Source: Melioribacter roseus (lineage in GTDB: Bacteria; Bacteroidota; Ignavibacteria; Ignavibacteriales; Melioribacteraceae). From it: a stretch of DNA of 64,000 bases. Of the stretch, positions 10,085 to 22,247 are shown one piece after another (the first letter of the stretch is position 1; each line of letters begins with the position of its first letter). A model generated the notes under the pieces. The model was not told where the DNA came from. It was given only the letters and a program-made list of their open reading frames with translations, and searched no databases. Position numbers and translations under genes: made by a program. The stretch lies in NCBI GenBank assembly GCA_020722085.1, contig DYLN01000002.1, positions 1-64,000 of the forward strand, written 5' to 3'.

Positions 10085-11356
10085 TTACCCGTTTCGTTTT
10101 ATTACAACAATTGTTTTATCGTCCTGATATTTGCTTGAACTTGTAGTAAATTTTGTAACGTCATCAAGTATAGAATAAGCAATTTCTTTTGGGGAAAGAT
10201 TTGCTGTTTTCTTTATTATTTCTTCTAAGCGTTTTGTTTCGTACATCTCGTATTTTTCATTTGCTGATTCAGTAATTCCATCGGTGTAAATTACCAAGAT
10301 ATCGCCATTATTGAAATTAATGCTGTCTGTTTCGTAACGGGAATTCGGTACCGGTCCAATCAAAGGTCCGGTTGGATTCAAATAAGTTATCGCATTATTT
10401 CCCTTGCAGTAAAATATTGGAGGATTGTGCCCGGCGTTGACATAAAGAAATAACCCTTTTTTATCAATTGACAACTCACCGTAAAAAAGAGTGGTAAATT
10501 TGTCATCGCTGAATATTTTATTTATTAACTGGTTTAAACGTTTCATCATGGGAGCAATTTTTATCTGAAACGTACTTGCCATTCTGAGAGCGCCGGAAAT
10601 ATACATTGCCTCAGCAGCGGCAGCCAAGCCTTTTGATGCGGCGTCTCCCACAACAATACCGAGTCTATCATCTTCGTCTCCAATTTTCAGATAATCATAA
10701 AAATCGCCTCCAACAGTTTCTGCCGGAATTGTAACGCCAAAAATCTCATAGCTCTTAAAATAATATTCATGTTCAGGTAAAATGCTTCTTTGAAGCTGCT
10801 TTGCTTTGTCAATATCCGAGATAAGTTTCTTCTGAGATAATGACAAAAATCTTTCATTCAGTTTGGAAGTTAATACGGTTGCAACAATATTTAAAGTGTA
10901 CCTGAGATTCTCGTCTATTGTAGGACTGTTAACCGCCAACAGAAATTCGTAATACCGTTTGCCGTCAATTTTTATTTTGTGTCCCACCCCCGACGCAGAA
11001 TACCGGAAAATTCCCTTACTAATTAATGTTGTGTTGGTTTCGTTAGCCAGTATTGTTCTTTCGTTTGTTACTTTTTCAAAAATAGGATAATCATTAATCT
11101 TGAGCGTAAAATCATCGGGTATCCGGGCTACTTTGCCGGTTTGAAACAGTAATTTATATTCTTTAGCAGAGGGATCAAGCCGCCATACCCTGCCGCCGGT
11201 AACATTAATTAAATCGCTTTCAACAATTTGTTTTACTACTTCAGTCAATAATTCTTTTTCACTATCAAAGTGCTTTGATGCAGCAGTCTCAATTGTTCTG
11301 TATAATCGCTTTTGGTCCATCATTTTTGTTATCAATTTAATTTGAGTAAAAGTCAA
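10085..11356 (-). CDS. PP2C/SpoIIE-type serine phosphatase (RsbU-like) with N-terminal sensory-like region; true start probably MMDQKR near 11323
   Basis: GGDFYDYLKIGDEDDRLGIVVGDAASKGLAAA...ILVIYTDGITES motifs. Confidence 0.88.
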   Translation of the reverse strand: MTFTQIKLITKMMDQKRLYRTIETAASKHFDSEKELLTEVVKQIVESDLINVTGGRVWRLDPSAKEYKLLFQTGKVARIPDDFTLKINDYPIFEKVTNERTILANETNTTLISKGIFRYSASGVGHKIKIDGKRYYEFLLAVNSPTIDENLRYTLNIVATVLTSKLNERFLSLSQKKLISDIDKAKQLQRSILPEHEYYFKSYEIFGVTIPAETVGGDFYDYLKIGDEDDRLGIVVGDAASKGLAAAAEAMYISGALRMASTFQIKIAPMMKRLNQLINKIFSDDKFTTLFYGELSIDKKGLFLYVNAGHNPPIFYCKGNNAITYLNPTGPLIGPVPNSRYETDSINFNNGDILVIYTDGITESANEKYEMYETKRLEEIIKKTANLSPKEIAYSILDDVTKFTTSSSKYQDDKTIVVIKRNG

Positions 11357-12602
11357 TTACCTTTATAAGCGCTCTTTTACATACTTCGTTGAATTCATTT
11401 GAGGAAAAAGAATTCATAATGCTGTTGAAAGTTGGTCTGTATACCCCCTTTTCAACATAACCTCCGCCCTCAAACACTCCAATTTCATTTTTATATTTAT
11501 CGATTGGAGGAGTAGGGATAGGAACCCCGGGTTTAACCAAATCTTTCCATTTGGAAGTAAAATTTACAAGCGTAGTCAAATTTGGTTCCCAGGGTTCAAC
11601 ATCTGTGGGATACATTTCTTGATATGTATTATCGTTTCCGTATTCATCTGCGAGACCGGCGAGTCCGTGACCAAACTCATGAACGATGATTTGCTTTGAA
11701 AGCCTGTTATCTATTGCTGCCAATGTATAATAATTATAAACTGCACCTCCTCCGTATTTTGAAGTATTTACCAAAATAAAAATCTGATCGTACGGCGCAT
11801 TTGAGGCAACATCCCGAACGAGGAAATAATCGGTAGTCATTAAATAGCGTTCGCTGTCGAATGTATAGAAGCGAGAGTTCAAAATAGTATTTTTCCAGAC
11901 ATTTTCTCCAGGAATGTCTGTCCCGCTCTCTTTAGAAGGTGCTTCAACTCCCCAAATATTAAATTTGTTTTTGTTTTCTCTGAACGGAGAATAATCAAAA
12001 AGGTCGTTCATAAACTTCTTGCAGTCATTTTTAAATTTATTTATTTCTTGTTTCGAATATCCTTCCGGAATAATAACAATATCTACTTTATTCTCGGAGG
12101 CGCCTGAGTGCAGTAATTGAAAAGCTGGATATTTTTCCTTTTGTTCTTTAATAATAAAGTAACTTTTGGGATTTACGGTATATTCAAATTTTTTTTCGAA
12201 ATTGTTTCGCCGGTTTCTCCTCTCTATTTCTATTTTAATTTTATTTTTAGGAAACGGCATTACCACTGAACCTTGCATTGAACGGAATAGATGCTTTGCT
12301 TCCTCGGTTGTCTGCCATTCCTGAAATAAATCAGAAAAACCGCGTGAGTAGATTTCTATGCCGGTAGAATCGTCAAAAACGTGTAAGTAGTAATTGCCAA
12401 GTTTAAAAGTATCGATCAAATTTATTCGAGAGCCTCCCCAGTACGGCTCTTCCAGAAGCTTATCGAGCGAAATCAACTCCGTATTTTTATTCCCAGTGTG
12501 ATAATAATCCAGACGAAGAGTTTTTGGCATAAAATATTCATCAAAGTTGATTTGCGCCGAGAGACTTACTGTAAATAAAAAAAACAGTAAAAACTTTTTC
12601 AT
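11337..12602 (-). CDS. Secreted peptidase, M64 (IgA peptidase) family
   Basis: Signal peptide MKKFLLFFLFTVSLSAQ; zinc motif HEFGHGLAGLADEYG. Confidence 0.85.
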   Translation of the reverse strand: MKKFLLFFLFTVSLSAQINFDEYFMPKTLRLDYYHTGNKNTELISLDKLLEEPYWGGSRINLIDTFKLGNYYLHVFDDSTGIEIYSRGFSDLFQEWQTTEEAKHLFRSMQGSVVMPFPKNKIKIEIERRNRRNNFEKKFEYTVNPKSYFIIKEQKEKYPAFQLLHSGASENKVDIVIIPEGYSKQEINKFKNDCKKFMNDLFDYSPFRENKNKFNIWGVEAPSKESGTDIPGENVWKNTILNSRFYTFDSERYLMTTDYFLVRDVASNAPYDQIFILVNTSKYGGGAVYNYYTLAAIDNRLSKQIIVHEFGHGLAGLADEYGNDNTYQEMYPTDVEPWEPNLTTLVNFTSKWKDLVKPGVPIPTPPIDKYKNEIGVFEGGGYVEKGVYRPTFNSIMNSFSSNEFNEVCKRALIKVIDFYSN

Positions 12603-12663
12603 TTATTACCTCAAGTGAATAAAAGGCAATATGCTGTAATTAAAAATTTCTTTCTGGTCATTC

Positions 12664-13242
12664 CTAAGGGGCTTTCTTTCTCGAGCCAGGTTTAATAATT
12701 GGAATATTTTCTTTGCACAGAGGACATTCATCAGGCTGATAAGAAACAACATCCAGCTTCAATGTACTAAACTGCGGCACACCAAATTTTACTTTGCTGT
12801 TACTGCGGTCCACAATCATTCCCACGCCAACTGTAACAGCATTATTTTCTTTTATAATGTCCATTACTTCAAAAACAGAGCCGCCCGTTGTTACTACATC
12901 TTCGCAGATAAGAATTTTTTCGTTTGGTTTAATTTGAAATCCGCGTCTGAGTGTCATTTTATTATTTTCTCTTTCGGCAAAAATGAAACGTTTATTTAGC
13001 TGTCTTGCAACCTCCTGCCCTACACAAATACCTCCAATTGCTGGGGAAATAATCGTATCAATTTCATAACTTTTAAAGTAATCGGCAATCAATTTACAAA
13101 TAATTTCATTGTACTGAGGGTACTGAAGCACTAATGCACATTGAAAATATTGATTGCTGTGTCTTCCCGAAGTCAACAAAAAATGCCCGTTTAATAGGGC
13201 ATTTGTTTTCAGGAAAATGTCGAAAATATTGGCGTTGTCCAT
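12664..13242 (-). CDS. pyrE: Orotate phosphoribosyltransferase
   Basis: PRPP motif [33 protein letters not shown]-terminal signature. Confidence 0.93.
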   Translation of the reverse strand: MDNANIFDIFLKTNALLNGHFLLTSGRHSNQYFQCALVLQYPQYNEIICKLIADYFKSYEIDTIISPAIGGICVGQEVARQLNKRFIFAERENNKMTLRRGFQIKPNEKILICEDVVTTGGSVFEVMDIIKENNAVTVGVGMIVDRSNSKVKFGVPQFSTLKLDVVSYQPDECPLCKENIPIIKPGSRKKAP

Positions 13243-13523
13243 TATTTTATGTTCTCTATTTTTTCAGCCAGCTTAAGATCGTTTTCGGTAACACCGCCCG
13301 CGCTGTGAGTGGATAGAGTTACCTTAATTTTATTCCAAGAATGAAGCAGCAAATCGGGATGATGATCCATCTTTTCTGCTTCAAAACCTATTTTTACAAT
13401 GAAAGAAACCGCATCGGCAAAATCGGTTCTCGTATATTCTTTATGAATTGCCTTATTAATGTAACTCCACCCATCCAGTTTTTTAATTTTATCCGCTATC
13501 TCGGTTTCAGATAATAAATTCAC
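13242..13523 (-). CDS. phhB: 4a-hydroxytetrahydrobiopterin (pterin-4a-carbinolamine) dehydratase
   Basis: Motif [37 protein letters not shown]. Confidence 0.92.
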   Translation of the reverse strand: MNLLSETEIADKIKKLDGWSYINKAIHKEYTRTDFADAVSFIVKIGFEAEKMDHHPDLLLHSWNKIKVTLSTHSAGGVTENDLKLAEKIENIK

Positions 13524-13538
13524 ATTACTCTTTCGATA

Positions 13539-16034
13539 TTAATTTTCTTTATTTCCTTCGGCAGTTTTTTCTTCTACATCTTCGGATTTGCCGCTGACAA
13601 AATAAAGCTCATCAGTATTTTTCTTATGTTTAACAATTATTTTGTCCCCTTCCTTAAAGTGGGTAAGCAGTAATTCTTCAGCAAGCGGGTCCTCTACGTA
13701 TTTTTGAATTGCTCTTTTAAGCGGTCGTGCACCAAACTTTGGATCGAAACCTTTGTCTGATAAAAATTCAATTGCAGATTTGCTCAATTCGATAGTCATT
13801 TTATTATCGCTTACGTTCTTAATTAAATCTTTCATCTCAATTGCAATTATCCGCTTGATATCTTCTCTATCTAAACTTCTGAAGACAATTGTTTCGTCTA
13901 TTCTATTTAAAAATTCCGGATTAAACAATTTTCGCATGGCATCTTCGACTGTATTTTTAAGATGGGTGTAATGGTCGGCTTCATTTTCGCCGCCGAAGCC
14001 AAATCCGCCAGTAGATTTTATGTCTTTTGTACCGATATTAGATGTCATAATGATTATGGTATTCTTAAAGTCTACTTTTCTGCCGAGACTGTCGGTTAGT
14101 TGTCCGTCATCCAGCATTTGAAGCAGAATATTGAAAACATCGGGATGTGCTTTTTCAATTTCATCAAACAGAACTACCGAATAAGGTTTTCTTCTGACGC
14201 GTTCGGTTAATTGTCCGCCTTCTTCGTAGCCTACGTATCCAGGAGGTGCACCTACCAATCTTGACACGGCAAATTTTTCCATGTATTCGCTCATGTCAAT
14301 TCTAATGAGTGCGTCTTCGGTATCAAATAAATAACGGGCTAATTCTTTTGCCAGCTCGGTTTTTCCGACACCTGTTGGACCCAAAAAGACAAAGCTTCCG
14401 ATCGGTTTATTTGCCCGCTTTAATCCTGCTCGTGTTCTTCGGATAGCTTTTGAAAGCTTAATAACTGCTTCGTCCTGCCCAACAATTCTTTCTCTTAATG
14501 CATCTTCCATTTTCAATAATTTTTCCGATTCCGCCTGAACAACGCGGGTCACAGGAATTCCTGTCATCATCGAAACAACAGTTCCAATATCGTCTTCGGT
14601 TACGTCGTAAATAAGGTCTTTATTTCTTTCATCCCACTCCCTTTTTGCTATTTCAATATCGGACTGAAGCTGACGTTCTGTATCTCTTAGACGCGCTGCT
14701 TCTTCATAATCCTGTTGTTTAACAACTTGTATTTTTTTCTGTTTGATCTTTTCTATTTCTTCTTCCAGTTTAATAATTTCTTCGGAGACTGTGAAGTGAC
14801 CCATATGAACGCGTGAGCCGGCTTCATCAATCACGTCAATTGCTTTATCAGGCAGATGGCGATCGGTAATATATCGTTCGCTCAATTTCACTGCTGCTTC
14901 AATTGCTTCTTTCGTATATCGAACGTGATGATGTTCTTCATATTTGAATTTGATGTTTTCCAGAATTTTAATTGTTTCTTCCGCCGAGGGCGGGTCAATC
15001 ATAACTTTTTGAAAACGTCTGTCCAAAGCACCATCAGTTTCAATGTACTTACGATATTCATCTAAGGTTGTAGCACCGATGCACTGAATATCACCGCGTG
15101 CGAGAGCCGGTTTAAACATGTTTGAAGCATCGAGCGAACCGGAAGCACCACCTGCACCAACAATTGTATGCAGCTCATCGATAAATAAAATTACATCATC
15201 GGCTTTTTCAAGTTCGTTCATCAATGCTTTCATTCGTTCTTCGAATTGACCGCGGTATTTGGTACCGGCAACCAGTCCGGCTAAATCCAATGTCACTACT
15301 CTTTTCTCCTGAAGTATACGCGGTACTTTTCTTTGAACAATTCTAAGTGCGAGTCCTTCTGCAATTGCAGTTTTGCCTACGCCGGGTTCACCAATCAACA
15401 CAGGATTATTTTTCTTTCTTCTGCTGAGTACTTGAGCTACCCTTTCAATTTCTTTTTCACGACCGATTACAGGGTCAAGTTTATCTTCAATAGCTAATTT
15501 TGTTAAATCCCGCCCAAAGTTATCGAGAACAGGTGTTTTTGTTTTTTCGATCTTCTTAGCAGTTGAAAAGCTGCTCGGCTGGGTTCTGCCGGATTCTTTG
15601 CTGCTCATTATGTTATTTAATTCTGCTCTAGCAGAATCGTATGTAACATTAAATTGATGTAGAATTTGAGTCGCAATATTATCTTCATCTCTCAAGAGAG
15701 ATAAAAGTATATGTTCTGTGCCAATTACATCCGACTTATATATTTTTGATTCTATCTGGGTTATCTTTAATACTTTTTCTGCTTGTTTAGTTAAAGGAAT
15801 ATTTCCGATAGTAAGTGTGCCGCCGGATGTTCGAACAGTATCTTCAATAGCTTTTTTAAGTTTTACAAGGTCAACATCCAGATTCCTCAAAATTTTGACG
15901 GCAACACCCTGACCTTCGCGGATAATTCCTAACAAAAGATGTTCGGTGCCGATATAATCATGTCCCAAACGCAAGGCTTCTTCTCTGCTTAACCGTATCA
16001 CCTCCTGTACACGCTCCGAAAAATTTCCATCCAT
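13539..16034 (-). CDS. clpC: ATP-dependent Clp protease ATP-binding subunit ClpC
   Basis: ClpN repeats, two AAA+ modules ([30 protein letters not shown]), UVR-like central region. Confidence 0.95.
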   Translation of the reverse strand: MDGNFSERVQEVIRLSREEALRLGHDYIGTEHLLLGIIREGQGVAVKILRNLDVDLVKLKKAIEDTVRTSGGTLTIGNIPLTKQAEKVLKITQIESKIYKSDVIGTEHILLSLLRDEDNIATQILHQFNVTYDSARAELNNIMSSKESGRTQPSSFSTAKKIEKTKTPVLDNFGRDLTKLAIEDKLDPVIGREKEIERVAQVLSRRKKNNPVLIGEPGVGKTAIAEGLALRIVQRKVPRILQEKRVVTLDLAGLVAGTKYRGQFEERMKALMNELEKADDVILFIDELHTIVGAGGASGSLDASNMFKPALARGDIQCIGATTLDEYRKYIETDGALDRRFQKVMIDPPSAEETIKILENIKFKYEEHHHVRYTKEAIEAAVKLSERYITDRHLPDKAIDVIDEAGSRVHMGHFTVSEEIIKLEEEIEKIKQKKIQVVKQQDYEEAARLRDTERQLQSDIEIAKREWDERNKDLIYDVTEDDIGTVVSMMTGIPVTRVVQAESEKLLKMEDALRERIVGQDEAVIKLSKAIRRTRAGLKRANKPIGSFVFLGPTGVGKTELAKELARYLFDTEDALIRIDMSEYMEKFAVSRLVGAPPGYVGYEEGGQLTERVRRKPYSVVLFDEIEKAHPDVFNILLQMLDDGQLTDSLGRKVDFKNTIIIMTSNIGTKDIKSTGGFGFGGENEADHYTHLKNTVEDAMRKLFNPEFLNRIDETIVFRSLDREDIKRIIAIEMKDLIKNVSDNKMTIELSKSAIEFLSDKGFDPKFGARPLKRAIQKYVEDPLAEELLLTHFKEGDKIIVKHKKNTDELYFVSGKSEDVEEKTAEGNKEN

Positions 16035-16224
16035 AATTTCACCTTCGGATAATTAAAAAATGTAACTTGGTCATAAATTATATACTAAATATAAACAACC
16101 ACTATTCTCTAATCAAGGTTATCAATACCGACTCTTTTTAACGTTTTACCTGTATCAAAAATTGGAATAAATTCTTTTTATTGATAAATTAAGTTCAAAA
16201 ATTACATTATAATCGAGGATAAAT

Positions 16225-17220
16225 ATGGAAGCTTTAACCGGTTTGTCAATTATTGTTGTTATTGCTGTTATTTTTGTTCTTATAATTTTTTTCTATTTTG
16301 TCCCGATCGGACTCTACATTACCGCCTATTTTTCCGGCGTTAAAATGCGCATATTCAGAGATTTGATTGGAATGAGATTAAGAAAAGTTTCGCCGCAAGT
16401 TATTGTAAGAAATATGATTTCGGCAACCAAGGCAGACATCCACCTTGAGTCAGGTCTGCTCGAAGCGCACTATCTTGCCGGTGGAAATGTCACTAAGGTA
16501 GTAAATGCATTAATTTCTGCTAACAAAGCAAATCTCGATCTTCAATTTCAAAAAGCTGCGGCTATTGATCTTGCAGGCAGAGATGTACTCGAAGCAGTAA
16601 AAATGTCGGTTCTCCCCAAAGTAATTGAAACCCCCATGGTTGCTGCAGTTGCAAAAGATGGTATTCAATTAAAAGCAATTGCAAGAATTACTGTGAGAGC
16701 AAACCTTGAAAGATTGGTAGGCGGAGCAACTGAAGCCACAATATTAGCACGAGTCGGCGAAGGGATTGTTTCAACTATTGGTTCAAGTAAATCTCACAAA
16801 GAAGTACTGGAAAACCCGGATAACATTTCCAAGGTGGTTCTTTCCAAAGGATTAGATGCCGGTACTGCATTCGAAATTTTATCGATCGATATTGCCGATG
16901 TTGATGTTGGAACTAACATTGGAGCAATTTTACAGGCTGACCAGGCAGAAGCCGACTTAAAAGTTGCACGTGCTAAGGCAGAAGAAAGACGAGCAGCGGC
17001 AGTTGCTTTGGAACAGGAAATGAATGCCGAAGTAGCAAGAATGAGAGCAAAAGTTGTTGAAGCCGAAGCAGAGATCCCCCGCGCAATGGCAGAAGCTTTT
17101 AGAAACGGAAATCTGGGAGTTATGGATTATTATAACCTCAAAAATGTACAGGCTGATACAGAGATGAGGGCTTCTATCGCTAAACCCGAAGAGAAAAAGG
17201 ATAAAGACAAAAATGGATAA
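16225..17220 (+). CDS. floA: Flotillin-like protein FloA
   Basis: N-terminal TM then SPFH/flotillin-like sequence ending [20 protein letters not shown], typical of FloA. Confidence 0.9.
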   Translation: MEALTGLSIIVVIAVIFVLIIFFYFVPIGLYITAYFSGVKMRIFRDLIGMRLRKVSPQVIVRNMISATKADIHLESGLLEAHYLAGGNVTKVVNALISANKANLDLQFQKAAAIDLAGRDVLEAVKMSVLPKVIETPMVAAVAKDGIQLKAIARITVRANLERLVGGATEATILARVGEGIVSTIGSSKSHKEVLENPDNISKVVLSKGLDAGTAFEILSIDIADVDVGTNIGAILQADQAEADLKVARAKAEERRAAAVALEQEMNAEVARMRAKVVEAEAEIPRAMAEAFRNGNLGVMDYYNLKNVQADTEMRASIAKPEEKKDKDKNG

Positions 17221-17815
17221 TCTTTTAGATTATATTATAGCCCTTTTTTTTATTCTAAGTCTGCTTGGCTCTCTTGGTAAGAAGAAAAAACAAGGGCAGC
17301 GGAAAAAGACAACAGCAGAAACCGCAGATGATTTTGATGCAAATGATTATAAATATCAAAAAAGTGATCAACACTCTCAAAAAAGTATGCCTAAACCGGC
17401 TGAAGGATGGGGACAGCCTGCTTCCGTACCTTCTCCCAAAGATATTTTTGATATAATTTTCAATGAAAAATCCGCCGGAGAAAATGAGAATAAGCCTGAA
17501 TCGGAACAGATGGAAACGTGGGATCCGGCAAAAGAATTTGAGAAGAAAATTCCTGAGCCGGAAATGCATACTGAAATTCCAGAAGTAGATTATGATAAAC
17601 TTCCGGCTCTCGACGAAAGAAAACTTCCGCAGAAGTCATCGTTCGATAAATATATTACAGGTACAAGACAAGATTTAAATGCAGCTTATGAATACAATAT
17701 TTTGAAAGCAGAAAAGGCTGCTGAGCTAAAGAAAAGATTAATGAATAAACAGTCAATTCGCGAATTTTTTATTTTATCTGAGATACTTAATAAGCCTAAA
17801 GCACTTCGTAGATAA
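17213..17815 (+). CDS. Hypothetical single-TM, acidic/Pro-rich protein
   Basis: Overlaps the floA 3' end by 8 nt and abuts the downstream helicase; N-terminal TM then charged region. Confidence 0.6.
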   Translation: MDNLLDYIIALFFILSLLGSLGKKKKQGQRKKTTAETADDFDANDYKYQKSDQHSQKSMPKPAEGWGQPASVPSPKDIFDIIFNEKSAGENENKPESEQMETWDPAKEFEKKIPEPEMHTEIPEVDYDKLPALDERKLPQKSSFDKYITGTRQDLNAAYEYNILKAEKAAELKKRLMNKQSIREFFILSEILNKPKALRR

Positions 17816-19833
17816 TGGCAAAGAAATACGTACTTAGAAGAACAGGGAAGGCGAGTTTAACAAAACATTTCGATGAATCACACTTTACGATAAACTACCG
17901 GCAGCAATTAAATCCTGCACAATATGAAGCTGTCTGCGCACTTGAGGGCGCCTATCTTGTAATTGCTGGTGCCGGAAGCGGAAAAACAAGGACTTTGGTT
18001 TATCGTGTAGCAAGATTGGTTGAAATGGGCTATGACCCTCAATCAATTCTTCTGTTAACATTTACACGGAAAGCTGCAAAAGTAATGATGGACAGAGCAG
18101 CAATTTTATTGGATAACCGCTGCTCAAAAATTAACGGGGGCACCTTTCATTCATTCGCGAATCTTACTCTTAGAAAATATGCGAAGTTCGTCGGACTCGA
18201 TAACGGTTTTACAATTCTTGATCAAGGCGACAGCGAAGATATTATAAATCTAATACGCGGACAGCTTAAACTTGGAGAATTAAAAAAACGATTTCCAAAC
18301 AAGCAGACTATTTTTCGCGTATTGAGTTTAAGCGTAAACACTGAAAAATCAGTCGAAGATATTTTAACTGCAGAATATCCCCACTTTATCGAATTTCTTG
18401 ACAAGATTAATGAGATTCAAAAAATCTACACGTCATATAAACGAAAAAACTATTTGTTGGATTACGATGATTTGCTTCTTTTTCTTCGTCAATTTTTGAA
18501 TGAATTCGGACCCGGCGCAAAAAATCTCCTAACATCAATAAAATTTGTGATGGTGGATGAATATCAGGACACAAATAAACTTCAGGCGGATATTATTCGC
18601 GGACTCGCACAAATAAATAAGAACATTATGGTTGTTGGCGACGATTCCCAATCAATTTATTCATTCCGCGGGGCGAATTTTAAGAACATCATGGACTTCC
18701 CTAATTTATTTGAAAATGTAAAAATTATTACTCTCGAAGAAAATTACAGAAGTACACAGCAAATACTCGACTTCGCAAATCATATTATCGAACGTGCCGT
18801 TGAGAAGTACCCCAAACATCTTTTTACGCATAAAACCGGCGGAGATTTACCGGCAATCGTTTGTGCGGCAAATGAAAATATGCAATCCCGTTTTATTGTG
18901 GAAAGAGTTTTAGAATTGCGTGAAGAAGGTATTCCTCTTCACGAGATTGCCGTTTTGTTTCGTTCTTCTTTCTCATCGTTTGATCTTGAAATAGAATTAA
19001 ACAAAGCAAATTTGCCGTACATGAAATTCGGCGGAATGAAATTTACAGAAGCTGCTCATGTCAAAGATGTGCTTGCTTTTTTACGCATTGCTTATAACCC
19101 TGTTGATTTTGTAAGTTGGTATAGAATTCTACTTCTGCATGAAGGGATTGGACCTCGAAAAGCACAGCATATTATGGATGAACTTGCTAGCGGCAAATTG
19201 AATATTTCCTCACATCCTGAAAAAGTAGTTTCCTCAAAATATAACGAGCATATTTATAAACTTTTTGAATTATTACACAGCATTCATACTAAAAATCAAC
19301 TGCCATCTGATAAAACAGAGATGGTTCTCAAATATTATGAACCGCTGTTTGTGGCAAAGTATGATGACTTCAACAAAAGGAAAAAAGATCTCGATATGTT
19401 GATGAATATTGCTGAGCATTACAAAAGTTTGGAAAGCTTTCTCGGCGATATGGCATTAGAGCCGCCTCAGGACAGTGTGATCGATATTGATGCGGAGGAT
19501 AAAGAAGAAGAATATCTTACGCTTTCAACCATTCATTCAGCAAAAGGGCTAGAATGGCATTCAGTTTTTGTTATTCACGCCATTGACGGATTTTTCCCTT
19601 CGAGTCAATCGTTCGGCAGTCTTGATCAGTTGGAGGAAGAACGCCGTTTGATGTACGTTGCTGTAACACGTGCAAAAGAAAATTTATACGTTTCCTATCC
19701 AATCCATATTTTCGACAGACAAAAAGGATTTACATTTGCTAAGCCTTCAAGATTTATTGATGGGGTTGATGAAAACAAAGCGGATATCTGGCTGTTGGAA
19801 GAAGGGACAGAGTTTACAGATACAGCCTTCTGA
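17815..19833 (+). CDS. UvrD/PcrA/Rep-family ATP-dependent DNA helicase
   Basis: Walker A VIAGAGSGKTRTLVYRVA; MVDEYQDTN; VVGDDSQSIYSFRGA; STIHSAKGLEW; LMYVAVTRA. Confidence 0.94.
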   Translation: MAKKYVLRRTGKASLTKHFDESHFTINYRQQLNPAQYEAVCALEGAYLVIAGAGSGKTRTLVYRVARLVEMGYDPQSILLLTFTRKAAKVMMDRAAILLDNRCSKINGGTFHSFANLTLRKYAKFVGLDNGFTILDQGDSEDIINLIRGQLKLGELKKRFPNKQTIFRVLSLSVNTEKSVEDILTAEYPHFIEFLDKINEIQKIYTSYKRKNYLLDYDDLLLFLRQFLNEFGPGAKNLLTSIKFVMVDEYQDTNKLQADIIRGLAQINKNIMVVGDDSQSIYSFRGANFKNIMDFPNLFENVKIITLEENYRSTQQILDFANHIIERAVEKYPKHLFTHKTGGDLPAIVCAANENMQSRFIVERVLELREEGIPLHEIAVLFRSSFSSFDLEIELNKANLPYMKFGGMKFTEAAHVKDVLAFLRIAYNPVDFVSWYRILLLHEGIGPRKAQHIMDELASGKLNISSHPEKVVSSKYNEHIYKLFELLHSIHTKNQLPSDKTEMVLKYYEPLFVAKYDDFNKRKKDLDMLMNIAEHYKSLESFLGDMALEPPQDSVIDIDAEDKEEEYLTLSTIHSAKGLEWHSVFVIHAIDGFFPSSQSFGSLDQLEEERRLMYVAVTRAKENLYVSYPIHIFDRQKGFTFAKPSRFIDGVDENKADIWLLEEGTEFTDTAF

Positions 19834-19912
19834 TTTCAAAATAATTTTTCATCGCCTCGTTTCATTTTAAACCTCAATCTCCTATCTTTGATCAAACAAA
19901 AAAATATGCTGA

Positions 19913-20311
19913 ATGTACGATCCAAAAGAAATTGCACAAGAAGCTGTAAAAGCAAAATCAAAAGGACTTCCCAAATATTCCAACTTTCATGTTGGTGCTG
20001 CACTTCTAACAAAGAATGGCAAAATTTATCACGGTGCGAACATAGAAAATTCGTCATACGGACTTACAATTTGTGCTGAGAGAACAGCCGCTTTTCAGGC
20101 AGTGTTGGAAGGAGAAAGAAATTTCACGGCTATTGCAATAGCCAGCGATGCTGAGGATTTTCTACCTCCATGTGGTGCCTGCCGCCAGGTACTGCTCGAA
20201 CTTTGCGGTAAAGAGCTTGAAGTAGTAATGGTTAATCACAAAAACGAAATAAAAAAATTTTCACTTAAAGATTTACTTCCATTTTCATTTGGTGAGGAAC
20301 ATTTACGATGA
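19913..20311 (+). CDS. cdd: Cytidine deaminase
   Basis: [20 protein letters not shown]...[12 protein letters not shown] zinc motifs. Confidence 0.94.
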   Translation: MYDPKEIAQEAVKAKSKGLPKYSNFHVGAALLTKNGKIYHGANIENSSYGLTICAERTAAFQAVLEGERNFTAIAIASDAEDFLPPCGACRQVLLELCGKELEVVMVNHKNEIKKFSLKDLLPFSFGEEHLR

Positions 20312-20898
20312 ACGATTTTTACCCTCATTCTGTTCCAAGGGATACCGGCTGGATTGAAGTAATTGCCGGGTGTATGTTCAGCGGAAAAACTGAAGAATTA
20401 ATTCGGAGACTTCGAAGAGCAAAAATTGCCAGACAAAATGTTGTTATTTTTAAACCCAAAATTGATGTGCGGTATTCATCAACTGAGATAGTCTCGCATA
20501 GTGAACAATCTCTCCCTTCGGTTTTAGTTGAAAGTGCAAAAGAAATTTTAGAATTATCGAAAGATGCACAGGTAGTTGGTATAGATGAAGCCCAATTTTT
20601 TTCTTATGAACTTGTAGAAGTCTGCAACAAACTTGCCGATTCTGGCAAAAGAGTTATAGTAGCTGGCTTGGATCAGGATTACCGCGGCATCCCTTTCGAA
20701 CCAATGCCTCAAATACTTGCTATTGCTGAATACATAACCAAAACTCTTGCAATCTGTGTTGTATGCGGAAATCCAGCCGATAAAACTCAAAGAAAAATTA
20801 CATCTAAAGAAAGAGTGCTTGTTGGTGCTTCGGATAGCTACGAAGCCCGCTGCAGAAAATGTCATTACATACCTGAAAATCAAACGGAACAAAAATGA
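20308..20898 (+). CDS. tdk: Thymidine kinase
   Basis: [26 protein letters not shown]; zinc-binding CxxC pairs. Confidence 0.95.
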   Translation: MNDFYPHSVPRDTGWIEVIAGCMFSGKTEELIRRLRRAKIARQNVVIFKPKIDVRYSSTEIVSHSEQSLPSVLVESAKEILELSKDAQVVGIDEAQFFSYELVEVCNKLADSGKRVIVAGLDQDYRGIPFEPMPQILAIAEYITKTLAICVVCGNPADKTQRKITSKERVLVGASDSYEARCRKCHYIPENQTEQK

Positions 20899-22247
20899 AC
20901 TTTGAATCACTGATTCGCGGAATTATCGGAATTATTCTGATAATCGGAATTGCATTTTTAATTTCTAATAATAAAAAAAAGGTTAACTGGAGACTTGTGC
21001 TTAGCGGTCTTGGTTTACAAATTGTTTTTGCAATACTAATTCTTAAGGGGGACGAGTTAGGAAATTTCTTCTCTCCATTGGGGTGGCCTAAGGCAGTATT
21101 TAAATTTTTCAGCAGTTTCTTCGTGCTGCTTTTGAATTTTACAACAGAGGGTGCCAAATTTGTTTTCGGTAATTTAGCTCTTGGATCTGGCAATCCGGAA
21201 AGCATGGGTGTTTTTTTTGCTTTCCAAGTTTTGCCCACAATTATTTTCTTCGCCTGTTTGATGTCTGTGCTGTATTATCTTGGAATAATGCAAAAAATAG
21301 TTCAGGGAATGGCATGGATAATGGCTAAAGTGATGGGAACGAGCGGAGCCGAATCCTTATCAAATACCGCAAATATTTTTGTCGGACAAACCGAAGCACC
21401 ACTAATGATAAAACCGTTTATTAAAGGAATGACAAACAGCGAACTTTTAACAATAATGGTCGGAGGAATGGCTACAATCGCCGGCGGTGTAATGGCAGCA
21501 TATATTCAAATTTTGGGGCAGGCTTTTGCAGATTCGATGAAAATGCCAGTACAGCAGGCACAACTTCTTTTTGCTACACATCTTTTGGGAGCAAGCGTAA
21601 TGGCAGCTCCAGCATCACTTGTTATTTCGAAGATAATGTTTCCTGAGACTCAAGAGCCCGAAACAAAAGGTACTGTCAAAGTTAAGATAGAGAAAAATGC
21701 AAGCAACGTAATTGAGGCTGCCGCTGCCGGTGCAAGCGACGGTCTTTTTTTAGCATTAAATGTTGGAGCTATGTTAATTGCTTTTATTGCCTTAATAGCT
21801 TTATTTAACTATCTCCTTAGTGGTCTCGGCGACATTTTAAGTATTAATGAATACCTTAAACAACATTTCGGACAACCGTTAAGTATGCAGCTAATTTTTG
21901 GGTCAATACTACAATTTCTTGCTTACGGAATTGGAGTTCCGTGGCACAGTGCATATCAATTTGGAAGTTTAATCGGTACAAAAGTAGTCCTCAACGAATT
22001 TGTTGCTTACTTAGATATGAGCAAGTTAATTGAAATGAAAAACTTAACAGACCCAAAGGCAATTTTAATGGCAACTTACGCATTGTGCGGATTTGCAAAT
22101 TTTAGTTCCATTGCAATACAAATTGGCGGAATTGCTCCTATGGCTCCAGAACGCAGAGGCGATCTAGCGAAGTTGGGAATCAGAGCTGTAATTGGCGGTT
22201 CACTCGCAACTCTTATGACTGCCACTTTAGCTGGAATATTATTTTAA
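20895..22247 (+). CDS. NupC-type concentrative nucleoside transporter
   Basis: [21 protein letters not shown] and [25 protein letters not shown] motifs of the CNT family. Confidence 0.93.
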   Translation: MNFESLIRGIIGIILIIGIAFLISNNKKKVNWRLVLSGLGLQIVFAILILKGDELGNFFSPLGWPKAVFKFFSSFFVLLLNFTTEGAKFVFGNLALGSGNPESMGVFFAFQVLPTIIFFACLMSVLYYLGIMQKIVQGMAWIMAKVMGTSGAESLSNTANIFVGQTEAPLMIKPFIKGMTNSELLTIMVGGMATIAGGVMAAYIQILGQAFADSMKMPVQQAQLLFATHLLGASVMAAPASLVISKIMFPETQEPETKGTVKVKIEKNASNVIEAAAAGASDGLFLALNVGAMLIAFIALIALFNYLLSGLGDILSINEYLKQHFGQPLSMQLIFGSILQFLAYGIGVPWHSAYQFGSLIGTKVVLNEFVAYLDMSKLIEMKNLTDPKAILMATYALCGFANFSSIAIQIGGIAPMAPERRGDLAKLGIRAVIGGSLATLMTATLAGILF

